A stretch of 35,379 nucleotides of DNA, taken from contig JAIRSU010000093.1 of the NCBI GenBank assembly GCA_031255285.1, forward strand, positions 1-35,379. The letters are read 5' to 3'. This document shows, piece after piece, positions 1 to 8,395 of the stretch (the first letter of the stretch is position 1; each line of letters begins with the position of its first letter). A program made the translations under genes and the position numbers. The stretch is from Treponema sp. Its GTDB lineage: Bacteria; Spirochaetota; Spirochaetia; Treponematales; Breznakiellaceae. Below the pieces are notes generated by a model. That model did no database searches. It was not told where the DNA came from and was given only the letters and a program-made list of their open reading frames with translations.

Positions 1-244
1 TTTCTCCACTTAACCATCTTTTATTTATTTCAAAACTTTCCAGTATTTCGCTGCATGGTTCCATAGCGGTAATTTCTAAAATGTGTTTTCCTAATAACAG
101 GCAGTATTCTACCATCTCCATATGGCTCTTTCTGTCAAATATATTCTCAAGTTCAATTCTCAGTTCAGGTACATCGTCGATTCTTCTGAATATTCCTGCA
201 TAATTGACTGCTTTTGTTCTATTTCCATTAGAATTATCAATCAT
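1..244 (-). CDS. Imm-5-like putative immunity protein, 5' part only
   Basis: An open frame runs from an ATG at 244 leftwards off the window edge, giving 81 codons without a stop. A strong Shine-Dalgarno GGAGG lies about 6 bases upstream of the ATG, so the start is well supported. The visible protein has segments such as AVNYAGIFRRIDDVPELR and ILESFEINKRWLSGE. From memory these resemble the N-terminal half of small putative immunity proteins (Imm-5-like family), which carry an acidic stretch and a W-x-x-G-E motif. No toxin gene is visible in the window, so a protective role is inference. The gene points away from mnmG and has its own promoter and a repeat-bearing leader. Coding is fairly secure; the family call is moderate. 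Confidence 0.5.
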   Translation of the reverse strand, partial: MIDNSNGNRTKAVNYAGIFRRIDDVPELRIELENIFDRKSHMEMVEYCLLLGKHILEITAMEPCSEILESFEINKRWLSGE

Positions 245-263
245 TTCAAACCTCCGCTAACAT

Positions 264-354
264 CATTCCTAGTTGAAACCATCTGTGATTCCTGGTTAGA
301 ACCACTTGTGATTCCTAGTTAGAACCACTTGTGGTTTCTAATTGTAACATATCT
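264..354. repeat. 23-bp tandem repeats in the leader of the immunity-like gene
   Basis: Three 23-bp units lie head to tail at 264-286, 287-309 and 310-332, with a degenerate fourth at 333-354. The shared core is ATTCCTAGTTAGAACCACTT, with a few substitutions. The junction of units 3 and 4 also forms a near-palindrome around AGAACCACTTGTGGTTTCT. The array sits between the minus-strand promoter at 359-387 and the ATG at 244, so it would be in the 5' untranslated RNA. On the transcribed strand each unit carries AGGAAT, which resembles a Shine-Dalgarno. Confidence 0.85.
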
Positions 355-358
355 ATCT

Positions 359-387
359 ATATTAACTCCTTTCTCTTGAGTTTTCAA
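359..387 (-). promoter_or_regulatory. Predicted sigma70 promoter of the immunity-like gene
   Basis: On the minus strand TTGAAA (387-382) is followed after 17 bp by TAATAT (364-359). Transcription would start near 352 and run through the 23-bp repeats, giving a leader of about 108 nt. Confidence 0.5.
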
Positions 388-474
388 CAGATTTAGGCGC
401 CCCCGCATATAAACGTGGGTGACGGATGCGTGGGTCTATCTTCTTCAGAGCAGTAGCGGTAAATGAAGCCTGTC

Positions 475-504
475 TTGCCCTCTAGTCCCCGTTCAGTATA
501 TAAT
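475..504 (+). promoter_or_regulatory. Predicted promoter of mnmG, leaderless geometry
   Basis: TTGCCC (475-480), 18 bp spacer, TATAAT (499-504), then 7 bases and the mnmG ATG at 512. The usual start distance after a -10 places the RNA 5' end at or next to the ATG. No Shine-Dalgarno is present in the 7 bases (CTTCCTG). Confidence 0.55.
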
Positions 505-511
505 CTTCCTG

Positions 512-2434
512 ATGGACTACGATGCTATTGTGATAGGCGGCGGACACGCGGGTGTCGAAGCTGCACTCGCCATAAGCCGACTGGGATTTCGTGTGATTCT
601 CGTAACTCAGAATCCCGACCGTATCGGTGCAATGTCTTGCAACCCGGCCGTCGGAGGACTGGCAAAGGGCAACCTGGTGCGTGAGATTGATGCGCTCGGC
701 GGAGAAATGGCGCGCCTTATAGACAAGAGCATGATTCAATACCGTGTACTGAACCGTTCTAGGGGACCTGCAGTACAGGCGCCTCGTGCTCAAGCGGATA
801 AGGCGGTCTATCAAACGGCTGCCCGGTCCGCGGTAGAATGTCAGTTCGGTGTTCATATCCTCATGGATGCGGCGGTAGATCTCTTGACGCGAGGTAATGT
901 AATTCAAGGCGTTGTCACCGAAAGGGGATATCATATTTCTGCAAAAACAGTGGTGCTGGCCGCCGGTACTTTCATGGAGGGGAAAGTTTTTATCGGCTCA
1001 TTCGACGCGCCGCAAGGGAGGCTGGGCGAGCCGTCCGCATCAGGCTTGGGAATGCGTCTACGCGAACTGGGGTTCCCTATGGGACGGCTCAAGACAGGAA
1101 CACCTGCGCGCATCGACCGCGGCTCCATTGACTTCTCAGCTCTGGAATGTCAAAGCGGTGAACCGCCTGAATTATTTTCTTTCTGGCGTTCCAAAAATGT
1201 TTCCGAACATACAGACGGGACAGGAATGGAAGCCCTGCTCAGGCGGGGTTGGGGCGGGGGAGAGGCTTGTCTGTTCCTTTCACCTGAAACCCAGGCTTTA
1301 CCCCATACCTCTTGCTGGATTACCTATACCAACAAGCGCACACATGAAATTATCCGCGTCAATATCGGACGTTCCCCGCTCTACACAGGTAAGATTCAGG
1401 GTGTGGGACCACGTTACTGTCCTTCTATCGAGGATAAGGTTATGCGGTTCCCTGAAAGGGACAGGCACCACGTTTTTATTGAACCGGAAGGACTATATAC
1501 AAATGAAATGTACTTGAACGGACTGTCCTCTTCTCTGCCTGAAGACGTTCAACGCGATTTTATCCGCTCTATCCGTGGATTGGAACACGCGCATATTGTG
1601 CGTCCCGCTTATGCAGTTGAATACGATTACCTTGACCCGCTCGACTTGTTCCCCACACTCGAATCCAAGCGTCTGCGTGGACTCTTCTCCGCAGGACAAA
1701 CTAACGGAACTTCTGGTTACGAGGAGGCGGCGGCTCAGGGGCTTATGGCAGGTATCAACGCGGCGCTTAAAATGCGGAGCGATCCACCGCTTGTTCTTGG
1801 AAGAGACGAAGCCTATATTGGCGTATTGATCGACGATTTGACAACGCTCGGTACAAAAGAACCTTACCGTATGTTTACAAGCCGCGCAGAGTACCGACTT
1901 TTACTTCGTCACGATACGGCAGATATACGGCTTACGCCCAAGGGTAGATCCTTGGGACTAATAAACGATGAGCAATGGGAACGGTTTCAGGAGAAGTCGC
2001 GGGGCATCGAAATTATACACGAATTGCTACGCGTCCGTAAGTACGAAAACAAGCCTCTTGAACGAGGGTTGGCGGATGGTTCCTTTCTTATAGAAGAAAT
2101 TCGTGGCTGCATAGACGCTTTGCGTAATTTCCCGCCAGAATGGGTGAATCGCGCCGCACTCGACGTGAGATATGAGGGTTATATTGAAAAAGAACGTCGG
2201 ACCGCGGAACGTTCTGCTAAAATGGAAAACATCAGGCTTGCGCCAGACTTTGACTACCACACGGTACCAGGTCTTTCCGCCGAAGCCAAAGAGAAACTCT
2301 CGATCGTCCAGCCTATGAACTTGGGACAAGCGGCGCGAACGCCGGGTGTGCGCCAAGGAGATATTGCTTTGTTAATGGCTTTGTCGCGGAAAAATAGTCT
2401 TATTCTAAAGAATATCGAACCAAATGCTCTATAG
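512..2434 (+). CDS. mnmG: tRNA uridine 5-carboxymethylaminomethyl modification enzyme MnmG (GidA)
   Basis: MnmG is the FAD-binding partner of MnmE. Together they install the cmnm5 group on wobble U34 of several tRNAs in the cytoplasm. The 640-residue protein is close to the family's usual 620-630. The Rossmann FAD motif GGGHAG is at residues 9-14, followed by the family signatures [20 protein letters not shown] and [11 protein letters not shown]. The C-terminal part has the [20 protein letters not shown] block and ends in the small helical domain. The ATG at 512 fits the first FAD strand exactly, but has no Shine-Dalgarno and sits 7 bases after a consensus -10, so the mRNA is predicted to be leaderless. 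The next gene starts about 50 bases downstream with its own promoter. Identification is secure. Confidence 0.97.
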   Translation: MDYDAIVIGGGHAGVEAALAISRLGFRVILVTQNPDRIGAMSCNPAVGGLAKGNLVREIDALGGEMARLIDKSMIQYRVLNRSRGPAVQAPRAQADKAVYQTAARSAVECQFGVHILMDAAVDLLTRGNVIQGVVTERGYHISAKTVVLAAGTFMEGKVFIGSFDAPQGRLGEPSASGLGMRLRELGFPMGRLKTGTPARIDRGSIDFSALECQSGEPPELFSFWRSKNVSEHTDGTGMEALLRRGWGGGEACLFLSPETQALPHTSCWITYTNKRTHEIIRVNIGRSPLYTGKIQGVGPRYCPSIEDKVMRFPERDRHHVFIEPEGLYTNEMYLNGLSSSLPEDVQRDFIRSIRGLEHAHIVRPAYAVEYDYLDPLDLFPTLESKRLRGLFSAGQTNGTSGYEEAAAQGLMAGINAALKMRSDPPLVLGRDEAYIGVLIDDLTTLGTKEPYRMFTSRAEYRLLLRHDTADIRLTPKGRSLGLINDEQWERFQEKSRGIEIIHELLRVRKYENKPLERGLADGSFLIEEIRGCIDALRNFPPEWVNRAALDVRYEGYIEKERRTAERSAKMENIRLAPDFDYHTVPGLSAEAKEKLSIVQPMNLGQAARTPGVRQGDIALLMALSRKNSLILKNIEPNAL

Positions 2435-2448
2435 CTTGTGGGAGAATA

Positions 2449-2477
2449 TTGTTTTATACACGTCATTGTGATATAAT
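2449..2477 (+). promoter_or_regulatory. Predicted promoter of the 2485 gene, leaderless geometry
   Basis: TTGTTT (2449-2454), 17 bp spacer, perfect TATAAT (2472-2477), 7 bases, ATG at 2485. There is no Shine-Dalgarno in between. Confidence 0.6.
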
Positions 2478-2484
2478 ATAAGTA

Positions 2485-3681
2485 ATGAAGAAGTTTCTGT
2501 TTTTTGTATGTACATTAACAATCGCACTAGGTCTACATGACGTCTATACCGAAGATTTGCATAGCGATTCAGCCATCATCGTCTATAGCCATCACGGGGA
2601 AGAAAATACCCCGATTGAGCTTCGCCCTGAAGTTGAAAAAACCGCCTATATCGTCGACGCTGCGCTCTGGAACAAAGGCATACAAGTCCAGATTCCTTAT
2701 ATCAATAATAAAACGGAAAACTTTTCCGTGGAGGAACTGACGCGCTTATGTACAGAGAGAAACACCCGTTGGGCCGTTACCGTATGGACCGTATATAATA
2801 ATGGGAGACTCTCATGGCGTTTCGGGATGTTCGACGCGATAGAAAACAGGGTGCGTGCGAGCGAAACGTTCTTTACGCCCCTCATGACGGTCGGGGGCGG
2901 CGTTTCCATTGATAGTACCGTCGAGACTTCCGTGGCGCGACTCTTGCAAAAATACGACAAATCCTTCCCCTCGGTGGAGTTTAACAGGGATTTCGCGGTG
3001 AGTGTTCCCCAGCGTTTTTTCTGCGTTCAAGACGGGGTCGAAATTCGTTTTGGTGATGAAAACGGTATCAGTGCAGGCATTGTCAAAGATGGCGAACTGA
3101 CTGCCCCTATATTCCTCTTTGTTAAAAACGCACAGGTTTTCGGTACAGCAACAAAGAAAGGTTACTGGTCGCGTCCTTTTATCTTGCCGAATGGCATAAC
3201 CGACGAACCTTTTACTATAAAGCCTTTGTTAGCGAAAAACAGGCAGAGCCTTGTCCTTATGACGGAATTCCGCGACCTTGCGGTGTATTCCGCGGAGGTG
3301 GACTACAGATTCTTCATTTCTCCGGACCGATGGTTCCTCAAACTCGGTTTTGGAATGTGGAACGCGAGTACCGCTTTGTCTTCGTTTGAAGACAAAGCCC
3401 ACGGTGAGCTTCGGTTCGGAACAGGACTTTCCTTACTCCCGAAAAACAGATGGCCCCTGCGCCTCATAATGGGAACTGGTGTATCCTTCGTTTTTTCGGA
3501 TACTCAATACGACTTTCTGGCGGACCCGCTTTGGCTCGGTATGGAATACCATTTCTCAAGATGGGCCCTCGTAGGCGAATTCAGATTACCCAAAATCTTT
3601 TGGTACGCCAGAGATACTTTCGAAAAAGACAGAACCGATTTTGGTATGTGTATTTCCTTTGGAGCGATGATAAAATGGTAA
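2485..3681 (+). CDS. Secreted outer-membrane-type protein, function unknown
   Basis: A 398-residue protein begins with a signal peptide (MKKFLFFVCTLTIALGL, cut probably near residues 20-22). The first ~170 residues alternate short strands and polar turns. The C-terminal ~120 residues have repeated amphipathic strands rich in aromatic residues (for example DYRFFISPDRWFLKLGFG) and the chain ends in Trp. That pattern suits a small outer-membrane beta-barrel or a barrel-capped periplasmic protein. It overlaps the next gene by 7 bases, and that product also looks like an outer-membrane protein, so the two are probably coexpressed. I recognise no named family. The ATG lacks a Shine-Dalgarno and follows a -10 box by 7 bases. 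Confidence 0.75.
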   Translation: MKKFLFFVCTLTIALGLHDVYTEDLHSDSAIIVYSHHGEENTPIELRPEVEKTAYIVDAALWNKGIQVQIPYINNKTENFSVEELTRLCTERNTRWAVTVWTVYNNGRLSWRFGMFDAIENRVRASETFFTPLMTVGGGVSIDSTVETSVARLLQKYDKSFPSVEFNRDFAVSVPQRFFCVQDGVEIRFGDENGISAGIVKDGELTAPIFLFVKNAQVFGTATKKGYWSRPFILPNGITDEPFTIKPLLAKNRQSLVLMTEFRDLAVYSAEVDYRFFISPDRWFLKLGFGMWNASTALSSFEDKAHGELRFGTGLSLLPKNRWPLRLIMGTGVSFVFSDTQYDFLADPLWLGMEYHFSRWALVGEFRLPKIFWYARDTFEKDRTDFGMCISFGAMIKW

Positions 3682-5069
3682 CAAATATTCGAATTGCCAG
3701 ATTTACTTCTATTTTTATGTGTACGGCATTTGTCTTTGCCGCTACGTTTCTCCACGCACAAGAAGCGAGCTTCCCTGATTATCAGAAGGCGAGTATGAAT
3801 GTGTTATTCCGATTTACCATTGACGAAGATTTCTACATTCTGGCACAATCGGCCGGCGACGTGGTATGGCAAAACTACACAGGACCCTTTCCTGAAAAGG
3901 AATTCTGGAATTATTCTATCGAAGCCTCCTTGAGCAGTATAGAAAACGCCGCTCAAATCCTCCGTTATATGAACGACTCCGAGGACGGAGACCCTATCGC
4001 CGAAGCTACGGAACAAAAGATTCCGATTTTTATTGATATTCACGTAACAGGCAATATCAATACCGGCAGCTTGACTGTTCGTTACTCTATCCGCGAACTT
4101 TTTTCTGAATTGAACATACTGGAAAAGACTTTCTCGGAACATGCGCCGCGGGAAGACGACTTGCTCGTCTACTTTTGGCTTCCCATAGCAACCGACTTGG
4201 AAAATTTTATCAGGCACACCTTAAAGCCGCAATTCGTCGTTAATGGACCCCCAGGTACCCAAGTCTTTAGCGTTTTTGAGACGCCGTTCACCATACCGGA
4301 TTCAGGAACTATCGGTTTTGACGTATCCATGCCTGTGACGTTTTCATGGGAAACGTACCACAAGAAATACGCGAGGCGCAGAGGCATTTCCTACATAGAT
4401 AAGGACAACAATGTTTTAGACCTACCGCGTCAGCGTTTCCTCCCGACGAGTATTGATGTAGGTTTTTTTCAAGGCTGCTTCCCGGAATTCTGGATTTCAA
4501 GGCATATACAAAACGGATGGTTCTTCAGCATTGGGGTTCAACAACAGGCTTTTGGACTGTTCTCCGTTAAGCCAAACGGCCGTCCGCTGGAAACGAGTTT
4601 CAATAACCAAAGACTCATCATACCCGGATTTGCCATTGGATGGCATGCACTTTCACTGGAAAAACCTTATATTCCCCAACTATACTTCCAGTTCGTTGCG
4701 GCTATGCGTCTTGACCTTGATAAAATCGGTAAAAACAACACGGCTTCTCCGCCGTCTTTCGGAAACTCATGGAACGGCTACTGGAGGGGTTGGGGGAAGG
4801 TGTTTGAGACCATGTTTGAGACAAGCTGGTTTGATAACTTCAGCCCATTCAGTTTCGCCTTTGCCCTAGGTTATGAGTGGGAGACACCTCTGTATCTCAA
4901 ATTCTTTGTTGAAATTGGCGCTTCCGCCTATATTTTAACAAATTATTACAAGGAATCTACGTCAAAAGGACTGGAAGACAGCGGTTTTATTCAAGAAATA
5001 GTTGGCGACTCCGTGTATTTTGAATTACCGGTCTTCAAAATGGGCGTACGGATTATGTTCCCCTTCTAG
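3675..5069 (+). CDS. Secreted outer-membrane-type protein, function unknown
   Basis: The reading frame is open further upstream, but the sensible start is the ATG at 3675. It overlaps the previous stop (ATGGTAA), has GGAG about 10 bases upstream, and is followed directly by a signal peptide (RIARFTSIFMCTAFVFAATFLHAQ). The product is 464 residues. The second half has long amphipathic aromatic strands (WFFSIGVQQQAFGLFSVKP, LYLKFFVEIGASAYIL) and the chain ends in ...RIMFPF. A terminal Phe is typical of BAM-inserted outer-membrane beta-barrels. Translational coupling with the 2485 gene suggests a paired surface or envelope function. Substrate and family are not recognised. Confidence 0.75.
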   Translation: MVTNIRIARFTSIFMCTAFVFAATFLHAQEASFPDYQKASMNVLFRFTIDEDFYILAQSAGDVVWQNYTGPFPEKEFWNYSIEASLSSIENAAQILRYMNDSEDGDPIAEATEQKIPIFIDIHVTGNINTGSLTVRYSIRELFSELNILEKTFSEHAPREDDLLVYFWLPIATDLENFIRHTLKPQFVVNGPPGTQVFSVFETPFTIPDSGTIGFDVSMPVTFSWETYHKKYARRRGISYIDKDNNVLDLPRQRFLPTSIDVGFFQGCFPEFWISRHIQNGWFFSIGVQQQAFGLFSVKPNGRPLETSFNNQRLIIPGFAIGWHALSLEKPYIPQLYFQFVAAMRLDLDKIGKNNTASPPSFGNSWNGYWRGWGKVFETMFETSWFDNFSPFSFAFALGYEWETPLYLKFFVEIGASAYILTNYYKESTSKGLEDSGFIQEIVGDSVYFELPVFKMGVRIMFPF

Positions 5070-5085
5070 GGTCGCACCGTCAACA

Positions 5086-5127
5086 GGTTGAGAGTCTGGA
5101 TCCCCTGCAAGTCCCGCCTTCTCAACC
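5086..5127. other. Inverted repeat after the outer-membrane gene pair
   Basis: GGTTGAGA (5086-5093) pairs perfectly with TCTCAACC (5120-5127) across a 26-base loop, 16 bases after the stop at 5069. It could help end transcription of the upstream pair, but it lacks a good T-run, so it is not called a terminator. Confidence 0.35.
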
Positions 5128-5299
5128 GTTTGGCTTGCGGTCGTGATGAAAATGTGGCTTCTTCAGATCCGTTGTCGTATCTCCGTTATCAGTACCCAAT
5201 AAGCCGATCCTTCAACCCACCACTGCGTGGTTCATATCAGTGCAATATTCGTACTGCCTCTTTTCTGTATTTTTCTTCGATATCTTTTCATTCGCTTCC

Positions 5300-5404
5300 C
5301 TCATACTATGGGATGACTTTTTGCGGATATGAGACTACATAGTGGAGAATCCAGTGAAAGCCGTGCTCGAGGGACGAACCGTGGAATTGGTGTTTGCGGC
5401 GTAA
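5300..5404 (+). pseudogene. Remnant of a REP-associated (RAYT, Y1) transposase, C-terminal scrap
   Basis: One frame reads LILWDDFLRI, an in-frame TGA (5330-5332), then DYIVENPVKAVLEGRTVE, and ends with TAA at 5402-5404. FL-x(4-5)-YI-x-NPVKA-x-L-x(4)-x-E is the hallmark C-terminal segment of RAYT / IS200-like REP-associated transposases. The catalytic HUH and Tyr region is absent and the piece is interrupted, so it is dead. A second remnant of the same family is at 26349-26567. The 230 bases between 5070 and 5300 show no other recognisable gene. Confidence 0.65.
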
Positions 5405-5458
5405 ATGTCTGGTCATTCTGCTGTTTCATGACTTAACAATAGGCATAGTTCGAAGAAC

Positions 5459-5866
5459 TATATCACTGTCCTCAACTTGACGGCTACGCTTGCAGGCAAA
5501 TGTAGCCTGTACAGGGACATGAAGTTGTACAACGCGCTTAAGGAAGCACTATGCAAGATGCTTGACCTGTATAACAAGCCGCAAACTTGCAGAATAGCCG
5601 CTTGCCTGCTCTGTCATCCACGGACTGATGAACATCCAGCCTGTGGTGAACGATACGTTGAGCGCGACTGGTTGGTATAGCAGACGATCAAAGTGATTCC
5701 ATTTGAAGGGATAATCCCCTACACAGGAGGCTCGAATGATGGACATATCTACAGCACGTGGCGAGGTTCACGTGACTTTGAACATCGCCACATTGTGAAG
5801 CAGATGTACCGCATAGATATGGACAAGACGGTGGCGTTGGGTTCAACGACCGAGAAGTGGGCATGA
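5459..5866 (+). pseudogene. Frameshifted remnant of an unidentified gene
   Basis: Coding-like sequence moves through all three plus frames. From 5459 it reads YITVLNLTATLAGKC then SLYRDMKLYNALKEALCKML, to a stop at 5680. Around 5620 another frame gives GLMNIQPVVNDTLSATGWYS. From 5693 to the TGA at 5864-5866 a third frame gives VIPFEGIIPYTGGSNDGHIY through a TVALGSTTEKWA ending. Joined with two or more frameshifts these make one plausible polypeptide of about 130 residues. I do not recognise the family. It lies next to a RAYT scrap and converges on serA. Confidence 0.4.
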
Positions 5867-5880
5867 TAATTAAAGGCGGA

Positions 5881-7077
5881 CTAATCTTCACCATTTTCAA
5901 CAAGACGTACACTGACAACACCGTTTATACTTTTGATGCGTTCCGCTACGTCAGTGGGAATTTTTTGTTCTGTATCAATGATGTTATAGGCGTTATCATA
6001 ACGATGGTGGTTTACCATATCGGAAATATTAACGTCTGCACTCGCAAGTAAGGTAGTGATTTGTCCCACCATGTTCGGTACGTTACGGTTAATGACTATC
6101 AAGCGGTTCGGCGAGCGTCTGTGCCGCTCAAGGCGGCATTTGGGGAAATTTACCGAATTTACGATAGCGCCCTCTTCAAGGTAATCTATTATTTGACGAA
6201 CCGCCATGACCGCGCAGTTATTCTCCGCCTCCGGCGTTGATGCACCCAGATGTGGAATACAAAGTGCCGACGGACAAGCGAGTAATTCAGCGGTCGTGAA
6301 ATCCGTTACATAGGCCGCCAATTTTCCCGTGTTAAGCATTGCAATAAGGTCAGTCTCATTGACCAGACCTCCGCGGGCGAGATTAACGAGCCGTGCACCT
6401 TTCTTCATAATACGGAACTTTTCCGCATCCAAAAGCCCTTTAGTCGTATCCGTCAGCGGCAGGTGCAGGGTAACGTAATCCGTTTTTGCAAGCAAGCCTT
6501 CGAGCGTATCTTCCCGCTGTACCATCCGCGACAAGTTCCATGCGGCCTCAACCGAAATATAAGGGTCGTAGCCGACAACGCTCATCCCAAGATTAACAGC
6601 ATCGTTTGCAACCATCACACCAATAGCACCAAGCCCTATTACACCCAGAGTCTTACCTTTGAGTTCAGGTCCCTCGAACTTTGACTTGCCCTTTTCAATG
6701 AAATCAGGCACTTCGTCAGCTTTGTCCTTGAGGTTCAAAGCCCAATTTACGCCGGAAACGATTCTACGCGATGCCAGAAGCAGACTTGCAATAGTCAATT
6801 CCTTCACCGCATTAGCGTTACCGCCTGGAGTGTTGAACACCACAATGCCTCGTTTGTTACATTCATCTACGGGTATGTTATTGTAGCCCGCACCCACCCG
6901 TGCTATGGCTTTAACAGACGTAGGCAACTCAACACCATGCAAATCCGCACTCCGTACGAGTATCGCATCAGGATTCGGTATGTCGCTCGCAACCTCGTAA
7001 TGGTCCCGCGAAAAAAGATCAAGCCCTTCTGCGGATATTTTATTCATCGTACGTATCTTGAACATTTGTCTTTCCAT
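5881..7077 (-). CDS. serA: D-3-phosphoglycerate dehydrogenase (SerA)
   Basis: SerA oxidises 3-phosphoglycerate to 3-phosphohydroxypyruvate with NAD+, the first step of serine synthesis. The 398-residue protein has a split catalytic domain around a Rossmann domain with the dinucleotide motif GLGAIG (residues 148-153). The expected catalytic Arg235 (NLARGG), Glu264 and His276 (IPHLGAS) are all visible. The last ~75 residues (LIVINRNVPNMVGQITTLL... to the end) form an ACT domain, which in this family usually mediates serine feedback. The ATG at 7077 has AAGGAG about 8 bases upstream. It lies 79 bases downstream of serC on the same strand with no promoter obvious between them, so serC-serA is probably one operon controlled from the serC promoter. 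Confidence 0.95.
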   Translation of the reverse strand: MERQMFKIRTMNKISAEGLDLFSRDHYEVASDIPNPDAILVRSADLHGVELPTSVKAIARVGAGYNNIPVDECNKRGIVVFNTPGGNANAVKELTIASLLLASRRIVSGVNWALNLKDKADEVPDFIEKGKSKFEGPELKGKTLGVIGLGAIGVMVANDAVNLGMSVVGYDPYISVEAAWNLSRMVQREDTLEGLLAKTDYVTLHLPLTDTTKGLLDAEKFRIMKKGARLVNLARGGLVNETDLIAMLNTGKLAAYVTDFTTAELLACPSALCIPHLGASTPEAENNCAVMAVRQIIDYLEEGAIVNSVNFPKCRLERHRRSPNRLIVINRNVPNMVGQITTLLASADVNISDMVNHHRYDNAYNIIDTEQKIPTDVAERIKSINGVVSVRLVENGED

Positions 7078-7156
7078 TTAATTACTCCTTTTGGAATAGT
7101 CAGATTTCTGTGTGTAATCAAAACTTGCTTTCCACAGCGAAAACTTACTCCTATCT

Positions 7157-8281
7157 CTAATTTCTAATATTTTTCTCAAACCTTTCCATAAAGCCAATCA
7201 ACGCCTTGACACCCTCAATGGGCATGGCGTTGTAGATGCTTGCCCTCATTCCACCTACAAGTCGATGACCCGCAAGGTTTACCAAGCCTTCCGTAGCCGC
7301 CTCTTGTACGAACCGCTTCTCCAAGCTTGATTTTTCGTCAGAAGAATGGTACACAAAAGGGACACCCATCAGAAAAGGAATATTCATCAGGCTTCGGAAT
7401 GGCTTTTCAATGGGCGACAGGAACACTTTAGAATTATCGAGGTAATCATAAAAGAGTGTAGCTTTTTCACGGTTGCGTTGAGCCATTACTTCGACGCCCC
7501 CCTGTTCCTTAACCCACTCAAGTACCAAACCGATAATGTAGATACCATAACACGGTGGTGTGTTGTACATTGAACCATCTTTGACGTGAACGTCGTAGCG
7601 TAGCATAGTCGGAACCCATGACGGTACATTCCCAATGAGGTCTTCGCGGATGATAACGACTGTAGTTCCGGCTGGACCGAGGTTCTTCTGCGCCCCTGCA
7701 TAGATAACACCGAATCTTGATACGTCGAGTGGCTCGGACAAGATGCAACTGGATGCATCCGCCACAAGAGGGCTGCTTTCTGTCTCCGGTAGTTTGCTCC
7801 ACTTTGTGCCGATTATGGTATTGTTTAGGGTGATGTGGTAGAAAGCTACATTTTTCTGCGGAGGTGGAGCATCCGGTATATAGACATACCCTTTGTTGCG
7901 CGAGGAGGCGACGACATCAACGTCGATATATTTTTCAGCTTCCTTTATCGCCTTGTCCGCCCAGATGCCGGTGTCCACATAGTCGGCTTTCTTACGCGGC
8001 ACTCCCTGCTCCACACCCGCCAGATTAAGTGGAACCATGGCGAACTGAAGAGAAGCACCCCCTTGCAGGAAAAGCACACGGTAATTCATGGGTATATCCA
8101 TGAGTTCGCGCAAAAGCGACTCGGTTCGCTCGATAATGGGTTTATAATCCTTTGAACGGTGGCTCATTTCCATGACAGACTGCCCTGTGTCGTCAGCGTC
8201 CATTATCTCAACACCAGCTTTCTCTAGAACCTCCAACGGCAACATAGAGGGACCGGCGGAAAAGTTAAATACTCTTTTCAT
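7157..8281 (-). CDS. serC: Phosphoserine aminotransferase (SerC)
   Basis: SerC is a PLP enzyme that transaminates 3-phosphohydroxypyruvate with glutamate to give O-phosphoserine, and can also act in pyridoxal phosphate synthesis. The frame is open upstream to 8320, but the ATG at 8281 is chosen because GGAG lies 5 bases before it and the family's conserved start (RVFNFSAGPSMLP) follows at once. Length is then 374 residues, near the usual 360-370. The PLP lysine is K199 in YAGAQKNLGPAG. The C-terminal GHRLVGGMRASIYNAM block is typical. A perfect palindrome ending 10 bases upstream of the ATG covers the promoter -10 and matches the Rex operator, so control by NADH/NAD+ ratio is inferred. No serB is visible nearby. 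Confidence 0.95.
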   Translation of the reverse strand: MKRVFNFSAGPSMLPLEVLEKAGVEIMDADDTGQSVMEMSHRSKDYKPIIERTESLLRELMDIPMNYRVLFLQGGASLQFAMVPLNLAGVEQGVPRKKADYVDTGIWADKAIKEAEKYIDVDVVASSRNKGYVYIPDAPPPQKNVAFYHITLNNTIIGTKWSKLPETESSPLVADASSCILSEPLDVSRFGVIYAGAQKNLGPAGTTVVIIREDLIGNVPSWVPTMLRYDVHVKDGSMYNTPPCYGIYIIGLVLEWVKEQGGVEVMAQRNREKATLFYDYLDNSKVFLSPIEKPFRSLMNIPFLMGVPFVYHSSDEKSSLEKRFVQEAATEGLVNLAGHRLVGGMRASIYNAMPIEGVKALIGFMERFEKNIRN

Positions 8282-8290
8282 CTTTACTCC

Positions 8291-8312
8291 TATTGTGAAA
8301 TATTTCACAATA
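8291..8312. promoter_or_regulatory. Perfect 22-bp palindrome matching the Rex redox-repressor operator
   Basis: The palindrome is perfect over 22 bp. Its core TTGTGAAATATTTCACAA (8293-8310) agrees fully with the published Rex consensus TTGTGAA-N4-TTCACAA. Rex is a repressor released from DNA by NADH. The site overlaps the predicted serC -10 hexamer and lies between the promoter and the serC ribosome-binding site, the right geometry for repression. The regulator gene itself is not in the window. Another palindrome-binding factor cannot be excluded. Confidence 0.7.
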
Positions 8313-8330
8313 AAAGACATCTTTTGTCAA
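8302..8330 (-). promoter_or_regulatory. Predicted serC-serA promoter
   Basis: Minus-strand consensus -35 TTGACA (8330-8325), 17 bp spacer, -10 TGAAAT (8307-8302). The -10 falls inside the Rex-like palindrome, so bound repressor would block RNA polymerase. Confidence 0.5.
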
Positions 8331-8359
8331 GAGTATCTGTACGATTTTTTAATAAAACC

Positions 8360-8388
8360 TTGTTTTACAAACAAGTCTGTGGTATAAT
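8360..8388 (+). promoter_or_regulatory. Predicted promoter upstream of the 8509 gene
   Basis: TTGTTT (8360-8365), 17 bp spacer, perfect TATAAT (8383-8388). It is divergent from the serC promoter. Seven bases after the -10 is an ATG (8396) that opens a seven-codon frame, MKPARFL, ending at 8419. The real downstream gene starts about 110 bases later. Confidence 0.55.
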
Positions 8389-8395
8389 ACCCCGC

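Noticed and set aside
264-354. CRISPR array
   Set aside because: The 23-bp units are directly adjacent with no spacers, and no cas gene is present.
912-1517. 201-codon plus-strand frame inside mnmG
   Set aside because: Out-of-frame shadow of mnmG; the sequence is low in conserved motifs, and mnmG is intact across it.
3450-3674. Upstream extension of the second outer-membrane gene
   Set aside because: It would overlap the previous gene by over 200 bases and place the signal peptide 75 residues inside the protein; the ATG at 3675 is far better.
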